A DNA stretch of 64,000 bases from Paenibacillus polysaccharolyticus (GCF_900102085.1 NZ_FMVM01000001.1:186001-250000), one strand, 5' to 3'. Positions 11,099 through 19,853 are shown, numbered from the stretch's first letter. Numbers and translations: made by a program. Notes: generated from the sequence alone by a model not told the origin.

Positions 11099-11575
11099 CT
11101 AGCTCATTACCCAGATGCCGCCAGCCCATATGGAAAGAACGGTGATAAACGTTTGATAGACAACATCCATTATCAAATTGCCGATACTGTCCCCATCTGC
11201 CTTGCGATTCTTGATCATGACATAAGTATGTGACCACAGACCACTCAAACCATATATGTACATCGTAACCAATACACCCACCCAGAAGTTCCCTTGAAAC
11301 CAGATCGCCATAATACCCATAACGCCAAGTCCGACTTGCGAGAATCCATATTTGACCTGAAACGGTCCTCCTGGCCAACCTAGCATTTTGGCTGTCTGTT
11401 CTGCTCTAGCAATGTTAACCACGTAACCAATAACACCTACAAGTCCAAATGTAACCACAAACTGATGAAGCAATAACACTCTGCTAATCTCGCTCATTTC
11501 GCCAGGGAAACCGAGCATCCAAAGATGGATCGTTCCTGAAATAAGCCCAAATAACCATAAAACCAAAAACCACAT
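11099..11575 (-). CDS. Small polytopic membrane protein, first gene of the NRPS/PKS operon
   Basis: A 158-residue hydrophobic protein with about four membrane segments (residues about 1-15, 33-55, 82-115 and 135-157). ATG 11575 follows an AGGAGTG site at good spacing. The stop lies 62 bases before the megasynthase start on the same strand with no terminator between, so the two are probably co-transcribed. It looks like the family of small uncharacterised membrane proteins annotated as DUF6790, but that name is from memory. It could have a role in export, self-protection or membrane anchoring; nothing in the sequence decides. Confidence 0.75.
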   Translation of the reverse strand: MWFLVLWLFGLISGTIHLWMLGFPGEMSEISRVLLLHQFVVTFGLVGVIGYVVNIARAEQTAKMLGWPGGPFQVKYGFSQVGLGVMGIMAIWFQGNFWVGVLVTMYIYGLSGLWSHTYVMIKNRKADGDSIGNLIMDVVYQTFITVLSIWAGGIWVMS

Positions 11576-11648
11576 CGCTGTTTCACTCCTGCCAATTTGT
11601 TATTTTGGAATCATTTGTAACTAAATGGATTAATTTGTAGATACCCAC

Positions 11649-11676
11649 ATTATATAATCGCTTTTACATTTGTCAA
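11649..11676 (-). promoter_or_regulatory. SigA-type promoter of the membrane protein-NRPS/PKS operon
   Basis: On the minus strand TTGACA (11676-11671), a 16-base spacer and TATAAT (11654-11649) form a near-consensus promoter about 75 bases upstream of the start at 11575. Confidence 0.7.
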
Positions 11677-11946
11677 TTCGTACATAATTTTCTATTTTGT
11701 CGAAGGTTTTACCATTTCCCTTCTCTTATATGCAATGAATCTATCGTACTTAGTTCTATATAACTTGAAATTTTTGGGTCTTATATACCATTTTTACATA
11801 TATTCAACCAATATATGTTTCTTTTTTAACACTCCAAAAGAACCACCTCTCATTTATTCCATAGTCGAAAAAATTTAATAACCATTGGTTGATTCCTTTT
11901 ACCCATATATTCAGACTACTTTAGTCGTCTTTATAGATATTAAAAT

Positions 11947-11984
11947 TTGACAACACTTTATTATGTAACTATTATAGTTACATA
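11947..11984 (+). promoter_or_regulatory. Promoter with overlapping palindromic operator before qorB
   Basis: TTGACA (11947-11952), 17 bases and TATTAT (11970-11975) form a good SigA promoter. A perfect inverted repeat overlaps the -10 box: arms TATGTAACTA (11962-11971) and TAGTTACATA (11975-11984) around TTA. The GTAAC/GTTAC arms resemble operators of HxlR-family redox or quinone sensors (YodB, CatR, QorR). No HxlR gene lies in this window, so the regulator is unknown. Confidence 0.65.
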
Positions 11985-12140
11985 GATAAACACTTTCGTT
12001 TCACACATCCACAGCCATTCCTTGGAGGTGGTATTGCCTTAATACTCCATAGGTGCGCTGTACATACACGATTGTTCAACAATGACAATGAAGCTGCTAA
12101 CGATGCAAATGTTGCAAACCACATTTTAGGAGGAAACAAA

Positions 12141-12998
12141 ATGAAATTGTTAGTTACAGGCGCTACAGGTAAACTTGGTTCACTGGTTGTTGACGCATTG
12201 TTGAAGACAAACGCTGCAACAGACTTAGCTGTTAGTGTTCGTTCACCAGAAAAAGCAGAAGCATTGCGCTCGCAGGGTGTAGACGTTCGTCATGGGGATT
12301 TCGATCAACCGGAAACGTTGGAGAAAGCTTTTGCCGGTGTAGACCGCCTGCTACTGATCTCCACAGACGGTGATAACGAGACACGTATCCGTCAGCACCA
12401 GACTGCTGTTCAAGCTGCCAAAAAAGCAGGTGTCGGTCATATCGCTTATACAAGTGTGGTCAACGCCAAGCATAACCCACTCTCTCTTGCTGAGGTACAC
12501 CGCAAGACAGAACAAACGATTCGTGAGTCTGACATCCCTTATACGTTCCTGCGTAACAATTGGTACCTTGAAAATGAAGCTGGCAGTGTACAAGCCGTAA
12601 CACATGGTGCTCCTTGGGTACATGCCACGAATGACAGCCAGGTTGGCTGGGCTACTCGACGTGATTATGCTGAAGCAGCAGCTGCTGTACTTGCAGGCGA
12701 AGGACATGAGAACAAGGTCTATGAATTGTCTGGTAAACTGCGCACACAAGCTGAGCTTGCTGCCATTGCTGGTGAAGTGTTGGGGCAGGAGATCAACGTG
12801 CAAAATGTCGACGATGCGGCTTATGCGGACATCATGAAAGGTGCAGGTTTGCCTGATTTTGTTGTATCCATGCTGGTTGAAATGCAAAGCGCTATTCGCC
12901 AAGGCGCACTGGCTGTAGAGAGCGATACATTGGAGACATTGCTTGGGCGTCCAGCTCAACCGTTAAGCGAAGGTTTTAAAGCTATTTTGGGTAATTAA
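12141..12998 (+). CDS. qorB: NAD(P)H:quinone oxidoreductase, QorB/QOR2 type
   Basis: A 285-residue atypical short-chain dehydrogenase/NmrA-like protein, expected to reduce quinones with NADPH in the cytoplasm. The N-terminus carries the dinucleotide-binding motif VTGATGKLGS. Length and sequence run parallel to E. coli QorB (YtfG), including LLLIS, IAYTS, a TFLRN-W segment and a GLPDF segment near the C-terminus. An upstream in-frame ATG at 12072 is ignored because ATG 12141 has an AGGAGG site at correct spacing. The palindromic operator overlapping its promoter suggests induction by quinones or electrophiles. Confidence 0.88.
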   Translation: MKLLVTGATGKLGSLVVDALLKTNAATDLAVSVRSPEKAEALRSQGVDVRHGDFDQPETLEKAFAGVDRLLLISTDGDNETRIRQHQTAVQAAKKAGVGHIAYTSVVNAKHNPLSLAEVHRKTEQTIRESDIPYTFLRNNWYLENEAGSVQAVTHGAPWVHATNDSQVGWATRRDYAEAAAAVLAGEGHENKVYELSGKLRTQAELAAIAGEVLGQEINVQNVDDAAYADIMKGAGLPDFVVSMLVEMQSAIRQGALAVESDTLETLLGRPAQPLSEGFKAILGN

Positions 12999-13040
12999 AT
13001 TCGTCATGTTGCCCTCACGGTAACATACAGGATATAGAAA

Positions 13041-13085
13041 AAGGGTTGTTCCATACGTCACATGATGACGGGGGACAACCCTTTT
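13041..13085 (+). terminator. Rho-independent terminator after qorB
   Basis: Outer stem AAGGGTTGT / ACAACCCTT, inner stem CGTCA/TGACG, then TTTT. A-rich sequence on the other side could let it serve both strands. Confidence 0.75.
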
Positions 13086-13147
13086 CGTATACATTATTAT
13101 GGAGCTCTTCGAACAAAACTTACACATTCTTTAACCTAACTAATCGA

Positions 13148-13687
13148 TTAACCTTGCTCAATATAACGCGATGGAATCACATCAGCCAGCCAAATACTCT
13201 CGTTGCCATGGTAAAAAAGAACACCCTCACGTGCGGCCTGCCCTGCCTTAACGCGTAGAATAACAGGCTGATCATCTCGCCTTTGTCCAACTTGACGTGC
13301 CGTATCCATATCAGCCGATAGATGCACATACTGCCGTTGCCGTGGCTGCAAACCGTGCTCCATGATGGAGGACACAGCACGTACGGGTGTACCGTGATAC
13401 AACAATTCGGGAGGCTGTGTAGCTATTTTGGATATTTTTTGCGGAGTAGAATGACCATAAAGTGCACGAATTCGTCCAGCATTGATCTCGTGCCGCTTTT
13501 TATTGGAGACCGCAATCATATGTTGCAGATCATCTTCTGTTACATTACGCCACCCCGGGCTTTCGTGCAAAGCGACGAGCAATTGTGAAATCTCGACCCA
13601 TCCCTCTTCATCCAGCTCAAGCTCGTATTCCCATGGCGCATGTCTCAATGCATAGGAAAGCTCTTTGCTCAGTTTCATGTAGTCCAT
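13148..13687 (-). CDS. kptA: RNA 2'-phosphotransferase, KptA/Tpt1 family
   Basis: A 179-residue protein of the NAD-dependent family that removes an internal RNA 2'-phosphate by transient ADP-ribosylation; in bacteria the physiological substrate is unclear. Family features are the N-terminal LSKELSYALRH, the GWVEISQLL winged-helix region, KKRHEINAGRIRALYGHS, LYHGT, VHLS and the C-terminal VWLADV-like IWLADVIP. ATG 13687 follows AAGGTG; an in-frame extension to 13789 overlaps the preceding gene and is rejected. It is the last gene of a four-gene minus-strand operon and starts 19 bases after the previous stop. The link with a nucleotidyltransferase suggests RNA-end chemistry. Confidence 0.88.
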   Translation of the reverse strand: MDYMKLSKELSYALRHAPWEYELELDEEGWVEISQLLVALHESPGWRNVTEDDLQHMIAVSNKKRHEINAGRIRALYGHSTPQKISKIATQPPELLYHGTPVRAVSSIMEHGLQPRQRQYVHLSADMDTARQVGQRRDDQPVILRVKAGQAAREGVLFYHGNESIWLADVIPSRYIEQG

Positions 13688-13706
13688 GTCTCTCACCTTC
13701 CCACAT

Positions 13707-14153
13707 CTATCCTTGTTGCTGTACTGCCGCCAAAATCTCTTGAATATTACTTGCCAGCGCCTCGTGATCCTCCTGCGCAAATTGAACATGTCCGTTAATA
13801 CCGCGATGAATAATCGTATTCATCACTGGATGAACCTCATCATTGGATGCAACACGAATCAGATCGTCTGCAAAATCAACTGCCTGTTGTTCACTGTAAT
13901 TAAACGGTTTGATCAACATCCGAATGCTCAGCGCATGAGCCTGGGGTTCGGCCAGCCGATCACGATGAGTAATGCTGTACACCGCACCAAAACCAAAAGC
14001 GGCGAGCACTTGACGTTGCAGTTCTGTCGTTTCTGCGAGTGGTGTGCCGATTAACTCACAGACCTGATCCACCATCTGCTCCAGTTCATGGGCTGCTGCT
14101 GCCAAAATAACATCATTCTGATCATCCTTGTTCATAAAATCATTCATATCCAT
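13707..14153 (-). CDS. Small acidic protein, possibly of the Imm48 immunity family
   Basis: About 148 residues, largely helical, with no signal peptide. A conserved-looking core reads IRMLIKPF, then HPVMNTIIHRGINGH. That core recalls the Imm48 polymorphic-toxin immunity family, but the assignment is from memory and tentative. ATG 14153 follows CGGAGA (an alternative ATG is at 14147); the longer frame to 14225 overlaps the nucleotidyltransferase and is not used. It sits between the nucleotidyltransferase and kptA, 10 bases after the former's stop, so it is co-expressed and could be their partner or antidote. Confidence 0.6.
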   Translation of the reverse strand: MDMNDFMNKDDQNDVILAAAAHELEQMVDQVCELIGTPLAETTELQRQVLAAFGFGAVYSITHRDRLAEPQAHALSIRMLIKPFNYSEQQAVDFADDLIRVASNDEVHPVMNTIIHRGINGHVQFAQEDHEALASNIQEILAAVQQQG

Positions 14154-14163
14154 ATTCTCCGTT

Positions 14164-15069
14164 CTATCCTTTATTCCATATCGGGGACGGCAGATGTTTG
14201 AAAGCCTCTTGATGGATACCCGCACGATTCAGCGCTTTTCGCAAGCGAGTAGCAACTTCCATGAAATAAACTTCAGGTACCCGATCCCCTGCAAGCTGCT
14301 TCAATAGATAATCGTTTTCCAGACCTTGATACAGTGGATGCAAATCTTCGACTAATATTTGCTTCATATCTTCATTCGTAATCCTGGCCGTCATGCTACA
14401 TTCATTGACGAGTGTCTGCAGCGTATCTTCTGCAGCCTGCTTGTCATAGGACGGGTGAGATACGAGATACTGCAGATCATATAGATCCTTGAACCTCGGT
14501 CTCACAATCGTCTGATGCAACTTCCAAGCGACTTGAGTGGACAGCGGAACCGTGTAGGGAACTACAAAAGGCTCACCTCTTAACGGTTGGTAGTTTAACT
14601 CCACAGGCTCTGCATCCAGCTTCAGATTAAATGAAATATCAAGAAAAAGCTCATCTTCGTACCGATTCCCTTCACTGGACTCACTCTGGATCGCATAGGC
14701 GATATCGGTATTCACCGTTGGAAAGTCATCATCCATTGCGTAATCAATTTCACGCCAGAATGCATTCTCCCGAAAGCTGCGAAAATGGACTCCATCATTC
14801 AGATCAAGTTCGGTCACCTGAATCATCCAATCCGTAAAAATCTGCTTGGCCTGATCCGCATGTTCAATCGTACCTTTATACAAAAAGTCGATATCCTCAG
14901 CATAGCGCAGACTCGGATTCTCCAAGTACTGTCTCGTTAACAGGCTACCTTTCAAAATAAAGGATGAATGGACTAGCGTAGCCCGTTTCAATAACGCTTC
15001 CAAAACAATAATTAATCTCTCGTCTTCATTGAAGCGATGTATGGGTATTTCATTCCCGTTTCTCGTCAC
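14164..15069 (-). CDS. AbiEii/AbiGii-like nucleotidyltransferase
   Basis: A 301-residue protein with the nucleotidyltransferase signature: KGSLL followed about a dozen residues later by the DID metal-binding pair (RYAEDIDFL), then a later FKDLYDL segment typical of the DUF1814/AbiEii fold. Relatives are toxins of type IV-like toxin-antitoxin or abortive-infection systems, and some add nucleotides to tRNA 3' ends. The start is GTG 15069 behind TTGGAGGAACAG. No AbiEi-type winged-helix antitoxin is adjacent; the neighbours are an unknown protein upstream (45-base gap) and the small acidic protein plus kptA downstream. It is either an orphan enzyme or part of a different RNA-modifying module. Confidence 0.8.
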   Translation of the reverse strand: MTRNGNEIPIHRFNEDERLIIVLEALLKRATLVHSSFILKGSLLTRQYLENPSLRYAEDIDFLYKGTIEHADQAKQIFTDWMIQVTELDLNDGVHFRSFRENAFWREIDYAMDDDFPTVNTDIAYAIQSESSEGNRYEDELFLDISFNLKLDAEPVELNYQPLRGEPFVVPYTVPLSTQVAWKLHQTIVRPRFKDLYDLQYLVSHPSYDKQAAEDTLQTLVNECSMTARITNEDMKQILVEDLHPLYQGLENDYLLKQLAGDRVPEVYFMEVATRLRKALNRAGIHQEAFKHLPSPIWNKG

Positions 15070-15113
15070 AACTGTTCCTCCAATCTTATCTTAAACACAT
15101 CAAGCTGGTTCAA

Positions 15114-15695
15114 TCAGATCCAGCCCCGATCCAACTCTTCCCGAGTATCATATATACACAGCTCATATTGTTGCTTAATTAGTTCAATTTGATTGCTTTG
15201 CAAAATGTTATGAATTTCCTCGACGCTACGATAAAAATGATCTGCATGCTCATACTCACGCACAGTTACAAACCTTATACTGCCATTCTTATGGAGCGAA
15301 TTACGGGAGATATGCCCCTCTGTCCCCGCACATATATGCTTCAGCCTATTCACATCTTCGACTTGAACCTTACCATGCCACTCAAAATAAGGTCTGGAAT
15401 GAGGCACTATCGGTTGCTTGAAAAACCGTTCCTCCTTAGCCGGTATCTCTACTTTTGTACGTACCACAGTGAACCCGTTATTCCTAAATGTTATTGAAAT
15501 CTCTTCAATGATACGCTGTACATCCTGAAAATCCTCGCTATGGACAATGCCCGTAATCATGGGTTGATGGATGTGCTCTCCCTGATCGAGTTCGATCAGG
15601 ACCGGTTTTACGTTCTCTTCTTCACAGATACGGATAAAAGTTTGCTTTTCTTGCTGGCTCAGGTCACTTAGGGTAACATGAAATTCAAACTCCAT
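15114..15695 (-). CDS. Uncharacterised 193-residue protein, first gene of the NTase-KptA operon
   Basis: No domain is recognised. The protein is charged and probably cytosolic. It appears to have two halves of alternating strands and helices: the first ends near VVRTKVEIP, the second begins with a striking SRPYFEWHGKV motif. ATG 15695 is used, with a weak AAGG site. It lies 44 bases before the nucleotidyltransferase on the same strand, and the pairing suggests a dedicated partner of that enzyme. Confidence 0.65.
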   Translation of the reverse strand: MEFEFHVTLSDLSQQEKQTFIRICEEENVKPVLIELDQGEHIHQPMITGIVHSEDFQDVQRIIEEISITFRNNGFTVVRTKVEIPAKEERFFKQPIVPHSRPYFEWHGKVQVEDVNRLKHICAGTEGHISRNSLHKNGSIRFVTVREYEHADHFYRSVEEIHNILQSNQIELIKQQYELCIYDTREELDRGWI

Positions 15696-15879
15696 TCGTT
15701 CACAACCTTCTTTCCTCCAACGTGCTTATACTAGATTAACTCTACCTTTATTATAGTAAAACCCAAAATAGTAAAAAAACCAAATCTTCTCTGCAGATAG
15801 AGTCGATTTGGTCTACTTTAAACACCACAGCTACATACGCAACAAAGTCATACTCTACTTTCATTGAAACTCACCACGG

Positions 15880-16869
15880 TCAGGCCGTCTCATGTTGGTT
15901 CTTCGGCTCCGGCTCATAGACTTGAGTATGCTCATTTTCCTCATGCATCCACTCCACCATACCTGGTTTGCGAACCTTCCACACCAAGGCCTGAATGCGA
16001 AGTGATCTTCTCACCCAAAACAGAGAGGTACAACGCTTCTCCGAACGCACCATAAGTCCCCAATGAATGACCCGGGCAAGCCACGGATTGACATATTCAT
16101 TGTGCTTGCGGACGGAAGGCAATTCATCTTGGAACAAACGTTGCTTCACATCCATAGGCGGCTGACCACAAGTCCAGTAATGAAGCAAGGCAGACAAACT
16201 ATAGATATCTGACATGGGTCCCTGAACTGCTTTCTCGGAATAAAATTCAAGCGGCGAATACCCTTTAGAGGTAAAAATCGCCTGTTTTGCTCCGGTCTGC
16301 ATCGGCCAGCGCACAGCCGCACCAAAGTCCAGCAATTTGGGCGTGCCATCCTCCATCACCATGACATTGGAAGGTTTGACATCCCGGTGGAGAATGCCTT
16401 GTTTATGAATGTAATCCAGCGTATCCACGAGCGGCAGTAGCGTATCTGTAATAAACTCGGGTTGCAGCGCATGGTTACGCTCCTGTAAATAATCGGTCAA
16501 GATCATGCCGGCGCAATATTCTGTGACCAGATATCCCGTATCATTGGCCTCAAAATGATCCACATATGTAATGATGTGAGGATGATTAAGAGATGACAAC
16601 AACTCACCCTCCTGAAGAAATACAGATAACAGTTCATGGAATTGTCCGCCGTATCCTCGGGATGCACAAAATACATTGCGCTTGTCTGTCTGACGCGCAG
16701 CAATCCGATGGGGGAAAAATTCCTTTATAGCGACTTTGGCACCTGTATGCCGATTCCGCCCAACATACACAATCGCTAATTCACTACTAGTCAATACCTG
16801 TCTTACCTGATATGTATCATTCAAAATGACATTGCGTTGCAAAGCCATATTCCAGTTATTTTTTCTCAT
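15880..16869 (-). CDS. Serine/threonine protein kinase (Hanks type)
   Basis: A 329-residue cytosolic kinase. Visible motifs are VAIKEFF (ATP-anchoring Lys about 49), the catalytic loop HRDVKPSN, DFG, and GYSPLEFY in place of the usual APE segment. The glycine-rich loop is degenerate (LTSSELAIVYVG), so nucleotide binding may be atypical. There is no transmembrane or PASTA segment, unlike PrkC; a short acidic tail rich in Glu and Pro follows the domain. ATG 16869 has an AAGAGG site. It stands alone: a terminator separates it from the gene upstream. Confidence 0.85.
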   Translation of the reverse strand: MRKNNWNMALQRNVILNDTYQVRQVLTSSELAIVYVGRNRHTGAKVAIKEFFPHRIAARQTDKRNVFCASRGYGGQFHELLSVFLQEGELLSSLNHPHIITYVDHFEANDTGYLVTEYCAGMILTDYLQERNHALQPEFITDTLLPLVDTLDYIHKQGILHRDVKPSNVMVMEDGTPKLLDFGAAVRWPMQTGAKQAIFTSKGYSPLEFYSEKAVQGPMSDIYSLSALLHYWTCGQPPMDVKQRLFQDELPSVRKHNEYVNPWLARVIHWGLMVRSEKRCTSLFWVRRSLRIQALVWKVRKPGMVEWMHEENEHTQVYEPEPKNQHETA

Positions 16870-17097
16870 CCCAAACCTCTTTTCAAGCTTGTCGATCGGA
16901 AGACTTGCCGCATAACGACGAATTTGATCCTTGAACTCATCGGAAATAACTCCAACCAGACAGTCAAATCATCGCTAACCATCTTTATAAACCATACACC
17001 ACCGTTTGAAACATTTTTCTCGCGGAAAGTGCATTTTCGTTCAAGCTTCCGTTTTCTATATCGAAGATGCAAGCACTCTTCTATACATAGTATCGAC

Positions 17098-17144
17098 AAA
17101 AGGGGCAGTTTCGTTAATCTGTTCGTAAAAATGCGAACTGCCCC
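17098..17144 (-). terminator. Terminator after the alpha/beta hydrolase at 17166
   Basis: On the minus strand GGGGCAGTTCG pairs with CGAAACTGCCCC and is followed by TTTTGT. Confidence 0.75.
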
Positions 17145-17165
17145 ATGTTCCTATGTTAATCGCCT

Positions 17166-18035
17166 TTAATAATGCTTATTTAAAAATTGCTGAATCTCCT
17201 CATTCATCTCTCTTAGTACATCCTGAGAAGGGAAGTGGCCTGTATCATATTTAATCGCCTGTACATTCGGAATAATTTTCTGAGCACGGTCAATGCACTT
17301 ATCTCCTGGGAAAAAGACATCCTTCTCACCGACCAGAAGTAGTGTAGGCGAGGTATAATTTTCAAGTTCTTCTCTCTCTGCGAGTTTGGGTAAATCCTGC
17401 TCCAGACTGACATATTTGAATATTTTGCCGATCAAGTTTTTATCTGCTTCCTTCATACAATGACATGACAGGTTATCCGTAATCTTTTGCAAAGAAGCTG
17501 GCGAAGAAGTCATACGATACTTAACGAGTGGAAGTGTAATATCATGGGCAGTTTTCATTCTGGAGTTGACCGCAAGACCCGCGGGAGCTACCAGCACCGA
17601 GCATGCAATACGCTCCGGAATATAAGTAGCCAATCTCAGAATGATGCCGCCGCCAAATGAAGGACCAATGAACGCACTTTGTTCAATATTGTAATGATCC
17701 AGCAGATCGGATACCCACATCGCCAAGCTGTCAAAACGAGCCGAAATACTCGTTTCCTCGCTGTACCCGGGATGGCCGATCGTATCCGGCGCAATAATCC
17801 GATAGGATTGAAATAATGAAGAGAACCAGGACAGAGTCATTGGATTCACACAATTGCCACCCTGAAGAATAAATAACGGCTTGCCATCTTCCGGCCCAGT
17901 CAGCAACACATGTGTTTTCCCAAAACGCGTCTCCACATACTCTCTTGTAAATCCTTCACCCAGCTCACTCAAATAAATTTCGTATTCTTCCAGAATACTG
18001 CTCTTGCCTTCTTCACTTCTATAAATGGAACTCAT
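17166..18035 (-). CDS. Alpha/beta hydrolase
   Basis: A 289-residue alpha/beta-hydrolase fold protein. The nucleophile elbow is GPSFGG (Ser), the acid is likely Asp in VGEKDVFFPG and the base His in DTGHFPSQD near the C-terminus; LFILQGG holds the oxyanion strand. The substrate is unknown. ATG 18035 is chosen because AGGAGG precedes it by five bases; five extra codons upstream are rejected. It is monocistronic, ended by the hairpin at 17098-17144. Confidence 0.8.
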   Translation of the reverse strand: MSSIYRSEEGKSSILEEYEIYLSELGEGFTREYVETRFGKTHVLLTGPEDGKPLFILQGGNCVNPMTLSWFSSLFQSYRIIAPDTIGHPGYSEETSISARFDSLAMWVSDLLDHYNIEQSAFIGPSFGGGIILRLATYIPERIACSVLVAPAGLAVNSRMKTAHDITLPLVKYRMTSSPASLQKITDNLSCHCMKEADKNLIGKIFKYVSLEQDLPKLAEREELENYTSPTLLLVGEKDVFFPGDKCIDRAQKIIPNVQAIKYDTGHFPSQDVLREMNEEIQQFLNKHY

Positions 18036-18106
18036 GTCTGCCTCCTGCAATGTGTACTCATCTCACCTGTTCCAGTGATCAATAGCCGGAATCCCGGCCC
18101 AAAAAG

Positions 18107-18139
18107 ATAAAGAGGGCCTGTTAAAATGACAGGCTCCTC
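18107..18139 (-). terminator. Terminator after rnhA
   Basis: On the minus strand GAGGAGCCTGT / ACAGGCCCTC (one bulge), then TTTATCTTTTT. Confidence 0.65.
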
Positions 18140-18245
18140 CATATGTGCGACTTATCATATGCTGATGATTATAGAATGGAAATTGGAAATTGTAAATATC
18201 GTTTCTAATAGACATGCTTATCTTTTTTTAACTCGAGCAGAAGTG

Positions 18246-18899
18246 TCACTTTCGGCCATAATCCGCCTTGATCTCGCCCCACTGTTTCGTCTGCCATTTG
18301 AGCACTTTATTCGTGTACGTATTCGTGCGAAGCCACTGCTCTGCCCGGTCAATCATCAACCAGATTTCTTCCGTTGAGTTGTCACGTGGCAGTGTTGTCG
18401 CAACTTTTTTTTGTTTCAGCCATTTCATCGCATTCACCGAATCGGTGTAGACCGTTTTATTACTACCTTCTTTTTTGAGATAAGCCAGCGCATGCACAAT
18501 CGCCAGAAACTCTCCCAAATTGTTGGTGCCTTTCGAGATCGGGCCGACGGAAAAAAGCACCTCACCTGTGCGGGTATCCACACCTTTATATTCTACTGGT
18601 CCTGGGTTGCCTCGTGTGCCTACGTCAACAGAGATGCTATCATAGTCCACTTCCTCGGACGTCTCCATCCCGGCACTTCTGCCGCTGCTGCCTGACTTGG
18701 ACTTGGAAGCGCCACCTGCACTTGAACCCCAGTTCCCTTTCCAGCCAGCACGATATGCTGCTTCGGCAGCTGCCTTGGATTCATATGATTTATATTTGGC
18801 TCCGGCATATTGATCTGTCTGTGCTTTGCACGCCGCCCAAGTATCATATACGCCGGGTTGCTTCCCTTCCCATACCACGTAATATTTCTGTTTTGCCAT
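18246..18899 (-). CDS. rnhA: Ribonuclease HI with N-terminal hybrid-binding domain
   Basis: A 217-residue enzyme that degrades RNA in RNA-DNA hybrids. Residues about 3-50 form the viroplasmin-like hybrid-binding domain (YYVVWEGKQPGVYDTW, YKSYESKAAAEAAY); a Ser/Gly linker follows; the RNase H domain has catalytic Asp in VDVGTRGNPG, Glu in NNLGEFLAI, Asp in YTDSVNAMKW and the last Asp in KADYGRK. ATG 18899 has AAAGGAG. A second, damaged RNase HI gene of the same family lies at 38619-39334. Confidence 0.9.
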   Translation of the reverse strand: MAKQKYYVVWEGKQPGVYDTWAACKAQTDQYAGAKYKSYESKAAAEAAYRAGWKGNWGSSAGGASKSKSGSSGRSAGMETSEEVDYDSISVDVGTRGNPGPVEYKGVDTRTGEVLFSVGPISKGTNNLGEFLAIVHALAYLKKEGSNKTVYTDSVNAMKWLKQKKVATTLPRDNSTEEIWLMIDRAEQWLRTNTYTNKVLKWQTKQWGEIKADYGRK

Positions 18900-19091
18900 G
18901 CGTAACCGCTCCTTTGTTTACTGCATCAATACCCTATTGTAAACGAAGAGGTGGTTGAAATGAAAGTTCGTTATTCGCCTCAGCGCCAGAACAGAGGTAT
19001 AACCAGAACGGATGAATTAAGTATACTCCCTCTCATTCCAGAACATTCTAATAAACAGAGTACACACACCGGAAGAGAAAGGATGCTGTGC

Positions 19092-19718
19092 ATGGATTGG
19101 ATCTGGAAATCCGTCTTACTTGTTCTCATTGGCATGATCCTGCTGCGAATCGCAGGTCGCAAATCGATCTCACAGATGAGTGTTGCAACAACCGTTATTA
19201 TGATCTCCATTGGAACCACGATTGTGCAGCCGATTGCCAACCACGAATTAGGGAAAGCCATTGGCTCAGCAGCCGTGTTTATTGCAACCTTGCTCATCGT
19301 AGAGCAGCTACAGATGAAATATAATTTTTTTGAACGTATCATGAGCGGACGCTCCAAGGTTGTTGTGGAAGATGGTAAAGTCATCATTCCGAATCTGAAA
19401 CGAATGCGTTATACGATGGATCAGCTAGAGATGCATTTAAGACAGGCAGGAATTAAAAGTGTAGAGGATTTGCAGACTGCGACGGTCGAACCCAACGGGC
19501 AACTCGGGTATGTCCTGAAACGACACGCTCGCCCAGTGACCGTTGGCGATCTGGAAGATATTTTGCGTAATTACACCATTACAACTAAACCTGATACGGA
19601 TCTACAACACAATTTCAGTAAACAAAGGCCCACAGAGACGATTACGAGTTCAACGGACATTTTCGAAGAGGTCATCAAAGGAGATCACACTCACCCTGTT
19701 AGTCCCAAACTTCAATAG
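19092..19718 (+). CDS. YetF/DUF421-family membrane protein
   Basis: About 208 residues. It begins MDWIWKSVLL, the usual start of this family, followed by RIAGRKSISQMS, three N-terminal membrane helices, and a soluble YetF C-terminal domain (VVEDGKVI, MRYTMDQLEMHLRQAGI). Some B. subtilis relatives act in the spore or membrane; the function is not settled. An in-frame extension back to 18951 overlaps the rnhA promoter region; AAAGGA with spacing favours ATG 19092 (or 19083). Confidence 0.8.
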   Translation: MDWIWKSVLLVLIGMILLRIAGRKSISQMSVATTVIMISIGTTIVQPIANHELGKAIGSAAVFIATLLIVEQLQMKYNFFERIMSGRSKVVVEDGKVIIPNLKRMRYTMDQLEMHLRQAGIKSVEDLQTATVEPNGQLGYVLKRHARPVTVGDLEDILRNYTITTKPDTDLQHNFSKQRPTETITSSTDIFEEVIKGDHTHPVSPKLQ

Positions 19719-19818
19719 ATACACTTTTTACTATAAACATTAGCGCTTTTCATCGTCCACCTTGGTAACCCGTTTTTCTATTACTCAAACAAGAGTTTTT
19801 TCCACTTATATGAGTCAC

Positions 19819-19847
19819 TTGACATTAGTTTGATATCAAATTATATT
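19819..19847 (+). promoter_or_regulatory. MarR gene promoter with internal operator
   Basis: TTGACA (19819-19824), 17 bases and TATATT (19842-19847) form a near-consensus promoter. The spacer holds the perfect palindrome TTTGATATCAAA (19829-19840). The expected transcription start falls at about 19854, the ATG itself, so the mRNA may be leaderless. Confidence 0.65.
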
Positions 19848-19853
19848 ACAAGT

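Larger units (their letters stand above)
11577..12140. other. AT-rich divergent intergenic region
   Basis: No gene is seen in this stretch of about 560 bases. It holds the leftward promoter at 11649-11676 and the rightward promoter/palindrome at 11947-11984. The rest is AT-rich with no convincing structure. Confidence 0.6.

Noticed and set aside
12351-12959. Open frame of 202 codons on the minus strand
   Set aside because: Antisense shadow of qorB, with no motif and an improbable composition.
14164-15069. Classical AbiEi-AbiEii toxin-antitoxin pair
   Set aside because: No AbiEi-type winged-helix antitoxin gene is adjacent; neighbours are unrelated to it.
18951-19082. N-terminal extension of the YetF-family protein
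   Set aside because: The extra residues are hydrophilic and unlike the family, which starts at MDWIWK; the site before 19083/19092 is better.
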